Part shown: piece by piece, positions 47,374 to 55,329 of the stretch
Layout: each line of letters starts with the position of its first letter
Position numbering within the stretch: the first letter of the stretch is position 1
Assembly (NCBI RefSeq): GCF_017571495.1
Contig: NZ_JAGETZ010000006.1
Location: 186,001 to 250,000, forward strand
Origin: Hymenobacter negativus
Lineage (GTDB): Bacteria; Bacteroidota; Bacteroidia; Cytophagales; Hymenobacteraceae
DNA length: 64,000 nt
Direction of reading: 5' to 3'
The notes under the pieces: model-generated
What the model saw: the letters and a program-made list of their open reading frames with translations, nothing else
What the model was told of the DNA's origin: nothing
Databases searched by the model: none
Translations under genes and position numbers: made by a program

Positions 47374-49878
47374 ATGAATACATGTACTCTTCCAAAAGTC
47401 TTTTCTGACAGAAAGATTACCACTTCCTGGCTGCTGACGCTGCTGTTGCTACTCGCCGGCCCGGCCGCTTTCGCACAACTGGCCGGAACTTATACCATCA
47501 ACAAAAACCTGCCGACTGCGGGCACCAACTTCGCTAGCTTTTCGGCCGCTGCTACGGCCCTGAACACTGCCGGTATTTCGGCCTCGGTGCGCTTCAATGT
47601 GCTGAACGGGCCATACGCTGAGCAGTTTGTGCTGAACAGTGTGGCGGGTGTCAGTGCTACCGATACCATTGTGGTAGATGGCGGGGCCAGCAAGCAAACG
47701 CTCAGCTACAGCGGAATTGTGAGCCAGCCGGCGGCCGTGCAACTAAATGGCACGGACTACGTGACGCTGCAAAACCTGACCATTGACGCCTCGGCCGGCG
47801 CTACCTATGGCATCGGGGTGCATTTCATTGGCTCGGCCAACAACAACCGGGTGGCCAACTGCGTGGTGATGGGCCCCGCCACGGCCACCTCAAGCACGGC
47901 CAATGCCGGCATTGCCGCCAGCGGCAGCGTGACCTCGGCCGCCACGGCCGGCGATGCCAACACGCTGCGCATCGAGAACAACGTCATCAGCGGCGGCTAC
48001 TACGGCCTGATTCTGACCGGTACCAGCACCACGGCCCGTACCAGCGGCGTGCGCATAACAGGCAACGAACTGAAGGACTTCTACCTCTACGGGCTGGACG
48101 TGGAAAGCACCGCAGGCGCCCGTCTGGTGGCCAACAACATCCATCGCACCAACCGCAGCACGGTAACTACTTTCTACGGCGTGTACCTGATTGGCAGCGT
48201 GGGCACCGCCATTGAGCGCAACCGCATTCACGACAATTTTACGGGCAACCCGGCCAGCACCAGCATTGCCTACGGCATCTACTTCTCGGCTGATGATGCT
48301 ACGGCCGGCAACGAGAACGATGTGGTGAACAACGTTATCTACAACTTCAACGGCGCGGGCACTGAGTATGGCATCTACAACACGGGCTCAGACTTTGCGC
48401 GCTATTATCATAACACGGTGTCGCTGGACAACACGGCCAGCGCGGCCACAACCCTCAGCTACGGCTTTTACCAGACCACACAGGCTGCGGGCCTCGATTT
48501 CCGCAACAACGTGGTGAGCGTGACGCGCGGCGGCACAGGCAACCGCTTTGCCCTGTACTTCGTGACGACGACTTCCACCATTACTTCGAACTACAACGAC
48601 CTGTCTGTGAGCACCGGCACCAACTTCTTCACCGGCCGCTACGGGACCACGAACTACGCTACCCTCACCGACTGGCGCGGGGCCAATGCCAGTGCCTTCG
48701 ACCAGAACAGCATTGCGGCCGACCCCCGCTTCGCGAGCGTCACCAACCTGGAGCCCGGCAACGTAGCCCTCAACGGCGCTGGTACCGTGGCTACCATCGT
48801 ACGCGTACCGCGCGACATCAACAACGTGTTGCGCGTCAGCCCGCCCGACCTGGGCGCCTACGAGTTTACACCCGTGGCCAACGACGTGGCCCTGGTGAGC
48901 ATCGACGCGCCCGCTACGCCCGCCGTACCCGGCGCGAACCCCGTGCGGGTGACTATCCGCAACGGGGGCACGGCCACCCTCACCAGCGTAACCCTTAGCT
49001 ACACCCTGAACGGCGGCACCCCCACGGCCCCGCAAACCTTCGCGGGCCTCACGCTGGCCGCCGGTGCCACCCAGCAACTCACCTTCGCGCAGGGCGTGGT
49101 GGTACCCAGCGGCTCCAATACACTGAGCGTGACAGCCAGCCTGCCCAACGGGCAGCCCGATGGCAACGCCACCAACAACACCCTGACCACGACCTTCACC
49201 CAGCCCACACCCGACAACGACGAGCCCTGCACGGCCATTGCTCTGAGCAGCGGACCCCTCACAGGCTCCAACAGCGGGGCCAGCACCACATTGCAGCCCA
49301 CTATTATCACGCCGGCCTGCTCGCCGGCCTCGCTGCCGAAAGACGTGTGGTTTACTTTCACGCCCAGCGGCCCCAGCACCAGCCTCACCCTGACCGGCAA
49401 CGCGGCCGGCATGGTGCGGGTGTTCAGCACGCCGAACTGCGCCAGCGGCCCGTTTACGCAGGTGTTCTGCGCCGGCAGCGGGGCCAATAACACCGCCGTG
49501 GGCACTGTAAGCGTAATGGGCCTGACGGCGGGCACGCGCTATTACGTGGCCGTGAGCGGTTACGGCAGCTCCGATACCGGTGGCACTTTCACCATCGCGG
49601 CTACTGGTCTGGTGCTGGGCCGCACTGCCCAGGCCAACAGCACGGCCCTGAGCGTGTTCCCCAACCCGAGCGCCACGGGCCAACTCACGCTGCAAGTGGC
49701 GCGTCCGCTGGGCGCCGGCACGGTGGAACTGGTCAATGCGCTGGGGCAGGTGGTGCAGCGCCAGCCGTTGGCCGCTGGCGAGCAGACCCTGGGCACCGGC
49801 AAGCTGGCCGCGGGCCTCTACACCCTGCGCGTGCAGGCCGGCAGCGAAGTGCTCACCCGCAAAGTCGTGCTCCAATAA
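47374..49878 (+). CDS. Right-handed beta-helix, CARDB-containing T9SS cargo
   Basis: 834 residues from the ATG at 47374 (MNTCTLPKVFSDRKITTSWL; hydrophobic core then AGPAAFAQ). Residues about 25-500 are a parallel beta-helix with repeated asparagine-rich turns (NNRVANCVVMG, LRIENNVISGGYYGLILTG, RLVANNIHRTNRS). A CARDB-type Ig domain follows (NDVALVSIDAPATPAVPGAN ... VRVTIRNGGTATLTSV). Next is a choice-of-anchor-like beta domain (DNDEPCTAIALSSGPLTGSN ... KDVWFTFTPSGPSTSL). The C-terminus SVFPNPSATGQLTLQVARPL to GLYTLRVQAGSEVLTRKVVL is a T9SS sorting domain. No catalytic residues of a polysaccharide lyase are evident; adhesion or glycan binding is the likeliest role. Confidence 0.85.
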   Translation: MNTCTLPKVFSDRKITTSWLLTLLLLLAGPAAFAQLAGTYTINKNLPTAGTNFASFSAAATALNTAGISASVRFNVLNGPYAEQFVLNSVAGVSATDTIVVDGGASKQTLSYSGIVSQPAAVQLNGTDYVTLQNLTIDASAGATYGIGVHFIGSANNNRVANCVVMGPATATSSTANAGIAASGSVTSAATAGDANTLRIENNVISGGYYGLILTGTSTTARTSGVRITGNELKDFYLYGLDVESTAGARLVANNIHRTNRSTVTTFYGVYLIGSVGTAIERNRIHDNFTGNPASTSIAYGIYFSADDATAGNENDVVNNVIYNFNGAGTEYGIYNTGSDFARYYHNTVSLDNTASAATTLSYGFYQTTQAAGLDFRNNVVSVTRGGTGNRFALYFVTTTSTITSNYNDLSVSTGTNFFTGRYGTTNYATLTDWRGANASAFDQNSIAADPRFASVTNLEPGNVALNGAGTVATIVRVPRDINNVLRVSPPDLGAYEFTPVANDVALVSIDAPATPAVPGANPVRVTIRNGGTATLTSVTLSYTLNGGTPTAPQTFAGLTLAAGATQQLTFAQGVVVPSGSNTLSVTASLPNGQPDGNATNNTLTTTFTQPTPDNDEPCTAIALSSGPLTGSNSGASTTLQPTIITPACSPASLPKDVWFTFTPSGPSTSLTLTGNAAGMVRVFSTPNCASGPFTQVFCAGSGANNTAVGTVSVMGLTAGTRYYVAVSGYGSSDTGGTFTIAATGLVLGRTAQANSTALSVFPNPSATGQLTLQVARPLGAGTVELVNALGQVVQRQPLAAGEQTLGTGKLAAGLYTLRVQAGSEVLTRKVVLQ

Positions 49879-49880
49879 CC

Positions 49881-49953
49881 TTTCCTACCGCCTTTCTGAG
49901 CTATTTCTTTCAATCGTGGAGAAGCCTCGGTCCTTGGCCGGGGCCTCTTTTTT
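49881..49953 (+). terminator. Terminator after the beta-helix gene, first of two similar copies
   Basis: Hairpin GAAGCCTCGG..CCGGGGCCTC with a TTTTTT tail at 49921-49953. The preceding CCTTTCTGAGCTATTTCTTT recurs 168 bp later, so the terminator and its leader are duplicated. Confidence 0.75.
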
Positions 49954-50048
49954 GTTCAGCTTGGCACTCATGGAGGTGGAGTAGCCGCGTAGCGGTGGTA
50001 GGTTTGCAGCCGTTGGCTACCCGCTCGCGCAGTGGTGCGCCAATAAAT

Positions 50049-50125
50049 TTTCCTGCCTTACACCTTTCTGAGCTATGCTTTCAACGCAAAGAAGCCCCGG
50101 CCAACTGGCTGGGGCTTCTTTTTTG
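50049..50125 (+). terminator. Second, duplicated terminator copy
   Basis: Hairpin GAAGCCCCGGCC/GGCTGGGGCTTC at 50091-50119 followed by TTTTT, preceded by CACCTTTCTGAGCTATGCTT. It matches the copy at 49881-49953 in order and content. The rest of 49879-50201 shows nothing. Confidence 0.75.
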
Positions 50126-50201
50126 GGAATAATTCAGAACGTCAGGCTGAAGGCGGATGAGGGGGAGGCCTCCTCCACCCGCGTGCTGCGTGGTTTTGCT
50201 G

Positions 50202-50615
50202 CTACAGCGTTGCCTTGTGAGCTGTGACGGCCGCTATGAAGGCGTTCGTTTCGGTAATCTGGACCTGCACCTGGGCCAAATCCAACTCGCGGATGAGCAG
50301 GGCTGCTGGCCCCCGCGATTCCTGACGGTCGTTGAGGTCGGCCTGGCGATTGGTGGCGCGGCGCAGGTTCACCTCGTTGGTTTTGCGGGCTTTGGTGCCC
50401 GCCGCCAGCGTGGGGATGATGGTGTTCAGTGCCCCAATTTCGGCCGTCAGGCTAGCCAGCTCGGCTTGCATTTCCGTCGCGCCGTCGGTCGAGTTCTCGC
50501 GGGTGAAGTCGAGGTTATCGGCGCGGTGGTTCAGGTTGCGGAGCTCCGCTTGCGCAATGGTCAGGACGGCGTCGCAGTCGGCCGGCGTGGTCAGTAAATT
50601 CACAGAGTAAGCCAT
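50202..50615 (-). CDS. Hypothetical coiled-coil protein
   Basis: 137 residues (MAYSVNLLTTPADCDAVLTI). Nearly all helical: AQAELRNLNHRADNLDFTRE, MQAELASLTAEIGALNTIIP, KTNEVNLRRATNRQADLNDR. No signal peptide or membrane segment. The heptad pattern suggests a two- or three-stranded coiled coil. No family recognised. It lies 83 bp downstream of the XRE regulator gene on the same strand and may be its target. Confidence 0.65.
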   Translation of the reverse strand: MAYSVNLLTTPADCDAVLTIAQAELRNLNHRADNLDFTRENSTDGATEMQAELASLTAEIGALNTIIPTLAAGTKARKTNEVNLRRATNRQADLNDRQESRGPAALLIRELDLAQVQVQITETNAFIAAVTAHKATL

Positions 50616-50698
50616 AGTAGGTTAAATGGTTTAGGTGAAAAAATGAGATTCAGCAGCTGAACGGTAAGTACCCCTGCAAATTGCATGACTACTCTTAT

Positions 50699-51298
50699 TT
50701 ATCTCTGATTTTCAGTAAGTTTTCCACTGTTGACAGCTAGCTGTTCTTCCAGTGCATTGGCTTCGGCCGTGAGCCCTTGCAGGCGGGCCACCAGCAAGCC
50801 CTGCGCCCCAGCCAACAGGGGCGGGTGCACCGGGGTAGGAGCCAACCGTGCAAGCCAGTCGCGGGCCCGCTCTTCCTCGGCCGTGAGCGCGCCGGTAGCC
50901 GGCAGCAGGCCCGCCCGCAAGTGCGCCAGGCTGCGCTGGCGGCGCGTCTGGGCCTGGGTGCGGTCAGCTTCGGTTTCCAGCTGGTAGCGCAGCTGGGTGG
51001 CCTCATGCCGGCAGCGGCGCAGGCGCTTGCGCAGGGCCAGCAGCTCGGTGGCAGTCAGGGGCTTCGTCACTTCAGCCGCTGGGGTAGCAGGTGGCACAGA
51101 TTCCCCTTCGGGCGGCAACAGCAGCACCAGCTGCCGCAGTCGCCGCTCCGCTCCCAGCGCAAACGAGCGTTTGCCCGCTTCCACGAAGGCCACCTGCTCG
51201 CGCGCCACGCCCAGGTAGCGCCCCAGCTCCGCCTGCGTCAGACCGAAATGCGCCCGCACGGCCGCCGCCAGGGAGTTAGAAGGCAAGGCGCGGGGCAT
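50699..51298 (-). CDS. XRE-family HTH regulator with coiled-coil C-terminus
   Basis: 199 residues. The Cro/C1-type helix-turn-helix is at about 10-45 (LTQAELGRYLGVAREQVAFV followed by EAGKRSFALG). Residues 85-190 are Arg/Leu/Glu-rich helix likely forming a coiled coil (ELLALRKRLRRCRHEATQLR, LQGLTAEANALEEQLAV), perhaps for dimerisation or partner binding. An inverted repeat with TGTAAC half-sites lies 8 bp upstream of its start (51306-51346), suggesting autoregulation. Possibly controls the adjacent coiled-coil gene. Confidence 0.8.
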   Translation of the reverse strand: MPRALPSNSLAAAVRAHFGLTQAELGRYLGVAREQVAFVEAGKRSFALGAERRLRQLVLLLPPEGESVPPATPAAEVTKPLTATELLALRKRLRRCRHEATQLRYQLETEADRTQAQTRRQRSLAHLRAGLLPATGALTAEEERARDWLARLAPTPVHPPLLAGAQGLLVARLQGLTAEANALEEQLAVNSGKLTENQR

Positions 51299-51305
51299 AA
51301 GTCTG

Positions 51306-51356
51306 GTTGTTACATCGCTCGGGAAAATCCGGAGGCTTGTAACAACGGCGGTTACA
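51306..51356 (-). promoter_or_regulatory. Candidate operator of the XRE regulator
   Basis: GTTGTTACA at 51306-51314 and its exact complement TGTAACAAC at 51338-51346, centre-to-centre spacing 32 bp (three helical turns), plus a third GTTACA at 51351-51356. Position just upstream of the regulator start fits repression of its own promoter. Confidence 0.6.
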
Positions 51357-51400
51357 TGAGTTTTATTTTTTGGAAATCGGGTAACAGAGTAGGGGTGAGG

Positions 51401-51430
51401 CGGACGAAGGCGCGGTGCAGGTTAGGGCAC
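51401..51430 (-). pseudogene. 30-bp fragment matching the HNH endonuclease gene
   Basis: 28 of 30 bases identical to 53061-53090, the part of the HNH gene that encodes CPNLHRAF. It abuts the DUF4440 remnant and indicates recombination or decay of a second HNH copy. Confidence 0.55.
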
Positions 51431-51439
51431 GGCCTGCCT

Positions 51440-51681
51440 TTTGAGGGGGACACTGCCTACCGGCAGATGGGCATTCGCGAGGGGCTCTTCACCACCGAAG
51501 GGGTGTGGGGCAGCGGCGAGTATGCCACTGGCAGGGGCGGTTTGAATTGCGCAACGGCCACCAAACCCTGCTGGGCAGCGGCAAATACCTAGTGCTCTTG
51601 AAAAAGATACCGGCTGGCTGGAAGATATTCCGCGACTCGTTCAGCCCCGACGGCCCTTCCGCTCCCAAACCCGCGCGCTAA
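51440..51681 (+). pseudogene. Truncated and frameshifted DUF4440/SnoaL-like gene
   Basis: The first frame reads EGDTAYRQMGIREGLFTTEG and VWGSGEYATG; after a shift near 51530-51541 the next frame reads FELRNGHQTLLGSGKYLVLL then KKIPAGWKIFRDSFSPDG to a stop at 51681. The second part is the characteristic end of DUF4440/SnoaL-like proteins. The N-terminal third is missing. Not functional. The rest of the gap (51357-51400 and 51682-51912) shows nothing else. Confidence 0.75.
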
Positions 51682-51912
51682 GGGTTGGCCACGACCGAAG
51701 CTTGAGCCACCCACAAAAATTGAAATATCCAGCGAGCAGGGCCAGAAATGCGGCGCTGACCGCCACGGGGCTTCGGTAGTTTCGCGTGTTGGAAATAGTT
51801 GGGCAGGCAGTCGTTTCGCAACTAGTTTAAGTTGACTACTTCTGTTGCTAGGCGGCTAGGTTCCCCGCGCCTGCCATCATTCGGGCCGCCGCTGAACTTG
51901 GTTTCCCTTGCC

Positions 51913-52758
51913 TCAGTGCAGCAGAACTTTAATTTCCTGCTGAACAGTCTTACCCAGGAAAATCTCGTGGCCGAGCCCCGGCAGCTCGTGCAGGGTGGCC
52001 GGGATGCCTTGCTGCTGCAGCCGGCGGTAGTACTCCTGGGTTAGCGCGGGCGGGGCGATGGAATCGGCGGTGCCCACGAGCAAAGCCACCCGCGTGCGGG
52101 CCGGAATGCGGGCCACCACCTGCTCCGGCGATACGCTGGCCACGGGCTGGTCCCAGATGGCCCCGCCGCCCGTGTGGCGCTTCATGTGGATGCGCCAGGC
52201 GGCCACGTTGCAGGGGCAGGAAGCCAGCAGCGCCGCATCGGCCGCGCCGGGGTGGCGTCCGAGCAGGTCGGCGGTGATGGCGGCCCCACCGGAGTGCCCG
52301 GCCACCACCACGCGCCCGGCATGGTAGCGGCGCTTGAGCGTGTCGAGGGCCGCCGCGATGGCGTCGATAACGGCAGGGGTGTAGTTGTCGCCGGTGGTTT
52401 CGCCGCGCTCGCCGGCCGACTGGTGTCCGGCGGGGTCGGTGTAGCCGGGGCGCAGCAGGGCCACGGCCACTACGTCGGGGTTGGCCTGGGCTACCTGCCG
52501 GGCCACGGTGTATTGGTAGTCGGGCTTGTTGAAGGGGGCATCGCCGTGCAGCACGAGCAGCAGCGTGGGATGGGCGCTGAGCTGCGGGCTGCGGTATACC
52601 TGGGCCCATAGGCGCTGCCCGCCAGTGCCCACCCACTGGCCTGGGCCGGTAGCGGTAGCGGCAGTGCCGGTGGTTTCGGCCTGGGGCTGGCAGCCGGCCA
52701 GGGTGAGTAGGGCAACCAGCGCCGCGCAGGCTGCCCGGAGGTTTCGGTAGTTTCGCAT
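51913..52758 (-). CDS. Alpha/beta hydrolase lipoprotein
   Basis: 281 residues from the ATG at 52758 (MRNYRNLRAACAALVALLTL followed by the lipobox LAGC). Alpha/beta-hydrolase core: LLLVLHGDAPFNKPDYQYT (oxyanion region), nucleophile Ser in VVVAGHSGGAAI, acid Asp in LLVGTADSIAPP and His in LPGLGHEIFLG. Probably a peptidase- or esterase-like enzyme on the periplasmic face of a membrane. Two cysteines in LLASCPCNVAAW lie close together. Substrate unknown. A longer frame to 53046 overlaps the HNH gene antisense-free region and is not supported. Confidence 0.85.
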   Translation of the reverse strand: MRNYRNLRAACAALVALLTLAGCQPQAETTGTAATATGPGQWVGTGGQRLWAQVYRSPQLSAHPTLLLVLHGDAPFNKPDYQYTVARQVAQANPDVVAVALLRPGYTDPAGHQSAGERGETTGDNYTPAVIDAIAAALDTLKRRYHAGRVVVAGHSGGAAITADLLGRHPGAADAALLASCPCNVAAWRIHMKRHTGGGAIWDQPVASVSPEQVVARIPARTRVALLVGTADSIAPPALTQEYYRRLQQQGIPATLHELPGLGHEIFLGKTVQQEIKVLLH

Positions 52759-52783
52759 AGCGTAAATAACGGGACAAGAGGCC

Positions 52784-52859
52784 GTAGCGCGAACTTTCAG
52801 TTCGCGTCTCAGAAAGACTGCCAAGCGGTGCAGAAACGCGAACTGAAAGTCCGCGCTAC
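52784..52859. repeat. Palindromic interspersed repeat, copy 3
   Basis: Begins GTAGCGCGAACTTTCAGTTC and ends with the near-complement; 76 bp like copy 1 and in the same inner orientation (GACTGCCAAGCGGTGCAG). Located in the short gap between the HNH gene and the lipoprotein hydrolase, 25 bp upstream of the latter's start. Confidence 0.85.
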
Positions 52860-52882
52860 TAGCCACTGATTTCAGTACCGCT

Positions 52883-53956
52883 CTAAGTTGCTCGCTGTTG
52901 CTGGGTAGCCAGATTCTCCCGCCCCGGCCACCACTCCGGCCGCTGGGGTAGCCGCAGTTCCTGTCCCTCGAAGCGGCGCACGCCGTAGTCGCCGCCGCTG
53001 AACTCGCCGAAGTCGTTGGCCAGGCGCACGCGGTAGTCGGCATCAATCCAGAACAGGTGGCGGTCGAAGGCGCGGTGCAGGTTGGGGCACAGGGCGAGGC
53101 CGTTGGGCAGGGTGTCGTCGTGGCTCACGGCCCAGGGCACGATGTGGCAGGCGTCGAGCAGGGGCACGGGGCTGCTGCGGGTGCTGAGCAGCTTGAGGCC
53201 CGACACGGCGCAGGTGTAGTCGTAGGCTTCGAGCACCACGCGTTTAAACACGCCGCTGCGCACCGTAAGGTCGAGCTCATCGGTGGCGGCAAAATGGGTG
53301 CGGTAGAGGGCGGCGGGCTCTTCCAGCATCTGGCGGCGGATGCCGGCTAGGGCGTCCTGGCCGGCCCGGGCCCGGTAGCGGCCCTGCGTCTGGGCAAAGT
53401 AGCGCGTGAGTAGCGCCTGGGTGAAGGCCGCCCGCTGGGTGGAGTCTTGCAGCAGCAGCCAGAGGTCGGCATCGAGGGCGGCGTAGGCCACCACGTCGCG
53501 CAGGTGGCGGAAGCTGCGGATGGAGCCCGAGCGGGTGAGCAGGATTTCGAGGCCGGGCCAGGTGTGCAGGTGCCAGAAGCCATCGGAGCGCAGGTGGTAG
53601 AAGGGCAGGGCGAAGTTGGCCGCCGTGAACAGCGCCGAGGTGCCCAAGTCGGTGCAAATAGCTTTGAAGGCCGCAATAAGCTCGGGCGTGATTTCAATGC
53701 GGTTGCCCTGAATGGAGCCGTCGGCAATGCCTTCGAGCACGGCCATCAGCAGGGCGGACTTGTAGGGCGCTTCCCCGTGCTGGCGGCGGCTGGCCACGCG
53801 GAGCTTCTGAAAGCGGCGGAGGTAGGTGGGGAGGATAGAAAGGTAACTCGCCGCCCCGCCTCCCAAAGCGGCTCCTAGTGCATTGCTTTGAAGTAGGGGT
53901 GGCAGTGTTGGGCTAAGGAAAGGCGAAAAGGCACGCCGGCCTTTTTGCCTTTCCAC
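52883..53956 (-). CDS. HNH endonuclease, McrA-like putative restriction enzyme
   Basis: 357 residues. Residues 40-100 have the N-terminal pattern of putative HNH restriction endonucleases (LRRFQKLRVASRRQHGEAPY then SALLMAVLEGI). The C-terminal HNH_2-type nuclease contains CAVSGLKLL, DACHIVPWAVSHDDTLPNGL and ALCPNLHRAFDRHLFWID. The N-terminal domain of related type IV enzymes recognises modified DNA (methyl or phosphorothioate), so a role in restricting modified phage DNA is plausible but not shown. No methyltransferase or partner gene is adjacent. A 30-bp match to its catalytic region lies at 51401-51430. Confidence 0.82.
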   Translation of the reverse strand: MERQKGRRAFSPFLSPTLPPLLQSNALGAALGGGAASYLSILPTYLRRFQKLRVASRRQHGEAPYKSALLMAVLEGIADGSIQGNRIEITPELIAAFKAICTDLGTSALFTAANFALPFYHLRSDGFWHLHTWPGLEILLTRSGSIRSFRHLRDVVAYAALDADLWLLLQDSTQRAAFTQALLTRYFAQTQGRYRARAGQDALAGIRRQMLEEPAALYRTHFAATDELDLTVRSGVFKRVVLEAYDYTCAVSGLKLLSTRSSPVPLLDACHIVPWAVSHDDTLPNGLALCPNLHRAFDRHLFWIDADYRVRLANDFGEFSGGDYGVRRFEGQELRLPQRPEWWPGRENLATQQQRAT

Positions 53957-54102
53957 CCGCGGGCATTAGTCACTATTTGCCCAAACAGTACTCCAAACGG
54001 GCCGTAGATGAGTGTTTCCACATCATCCAGCCACTACTTTCAAGCGCTTTGCCACAGCACAGTGTCGCGTGTAAGTAGACCGGGGCTCCCACTAACGACG
54101 CT

Positions 54103-54621
54103 ATGCCTGTTTTTCTACATTCTTCTACCAGCATGGTGCATTTGTTGGCCGTAGCGCTGGCCCTGATGGCCGGTACTGCCATTGTATTGGGGCCCAAGGC
54201 CACGGGGCAACACCGGCGCCTCGGCCGGGTGTATGTGGGCAGCATGGCCATGGTGCTGCTCACGGCCTTTCGCATGTATTTCCTCTTTGGCCGGTTTGGA
54301 GTGGTGCACTGGGGAGCGGTGGGCAGCACCCTGGCGCTGGGCGTCGGCACGGGGGCGGTGCTGTGCCGGCCGGTGCTGGCCGCGTGGCGGCAGTGGCACT
54401 ATCTGGGCATGGGCGCGTCGGTAACGGGCCTCTACGCGGCGTTGGTAGTGGAAAGCACCTACCGACTTTTTCCGGTGGCTTATTTTTGGTGGGTCACGCT
54501 GGGGCCGGCCGCAGCCGTTTTCCTGGCTGGCGGGCTGGTGCTGCGCCGGCATTTTCCGCCGGGCCCGCAGCGCGAGGCTGCGCGGGATTCGATGCGTCAG
54601 CTCACCGCGCATCGTGCGTAA
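54103..54621 (+). CDS. DUF2306-like integral membrane protein
   Basis: 172 residues with about four to five hydrophobic helices (VHLLAVALALMAGTAIVLG, VGSMAMVLLTAFRMYFLFG, AYFWWVTLGPAAAVFLAGG). The segment PKATGQHRRLGRVYVGSM is the typical inter-helix signature of DUF2306-type predicted membrane proteins. Function unknown. Single gene, flanked by minus-strand genes on both sides. Confidence 0.75.
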   Translation: MPVFLHSSTSMVHLLAVALALMAGTAIVLGPKATGQHRRLGRVYVGSMAMVLLTAFRMYFLFGRFGVVHWGAVGSTLALGVGTGAVLCRPVLAAWRQWHYLGMGASVTGLYAALVVESTYRLFPVAYFWWVTLGPAAAVFLAGGLVLRRHFPPGPQREAARDSMRQLTAHRA

Positions 54622-54715
54622 GCGCTGCTAATTAGCAAGCCTTGGCCGTCAGGAGTAGGAGAAAAAGGGCCTCCGCAGACAGCACAGTCATCGTGGGGCA
54701 TGCATAACCAGCGGC

Positions 54716-55288
54716 TTAACGCGCCGAGAAAACGGCTATTTCGGGCAATATGGGCCCCACGCGAATCAAAGACTGGTTTTCGGGCTCTATATCCAAATGG
54801 TGCGCCGGGCCGTGCGTAGTGGCTACGGGGGGCACCAGTGCGTCCTTTTCGGAACTAACGGCCACATAGCCCAGCTCGAAATAGAGCGGCAGCACCACGG
54901 GGCTGCTTCGCATGGGGCGGCCCCGGTACCAGGTGAAAGGGCTAAGCGGGAGAGGCAGGTCCACCGTCTCTTCGTAGTAATTGTGCGGAGCCACGCGGGT
55001 CAGGCACGGAGTATAGTGCCGCTCCACCTCGGTGTCGTCGGGTACGGGCACCACGGCCTTACCCACCACGACGCGGTCGGCTAGTAGCTGCACGTTCACC
55101 AAGTTCGGCATGGTTTCGAAGTGGCCGTCCGCCAGGATATTCGTCCAGAACTGATTGACGAGGAACAGGACGTCAGCAGAATCATTGCGCACCTGATAGC
55201 GCAGGCGTAGTCGTGCCGACGAGCCCGGCAGGACCTGAACCGCTACGGTGATGGGCGCGGAGGCTGACTGTTCGGAGGATGGCAGCAT
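54716..55288 (-). CDS. Hypothetical protein, paralogue of 55330-55896
   Basis: 190 residues from MLPSSEQSASAPITVAVQVL (ATG at 55288). An Ig-like or beta-sandwich start (LRLRYQVRNDSADVLFLVNQ) is followed by VVPVPDDTEVERHYTPCLTR, PLPLSPFTWYRGRPMRSSPV and LYFELGYVAVSSEKDALV. It ends LIRVGPILPEIAVFSAR. The same blocks occur in the next gene. No signal peptide. Function unknown; the pair lies downstream of a TssD/toxin module and could belong to it. Confidence 0.7.
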   Translation of the reverse strand: MLPSSEQSASAPITVAVQVLPGSSARLRLRYQVRNDSADVLFLVNQFWTNILADGHFETMPNLVNVQLLADRVVVGKAVVPVPDDTEVERHYTPCLTRVAPHNYYEETVDLPLPLSPFTWYRGRPMRSSPVVLPLYFELGYVAVSSEKDALVPPVATTHGPAHHLDIEPENQSLIRVGPILPEIAVFSAR

Positions 55289-55329
55289 GGCAAGGGAAGG
55301 AAAAGCCGGTTTGCCTTGCAGCAGACAAA

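Noticed and set aside
48388..49875. 495-codon frame antisense to the beta-helix gene
   Set aside because: Shadow frame of a repetitive GC-rich gene.
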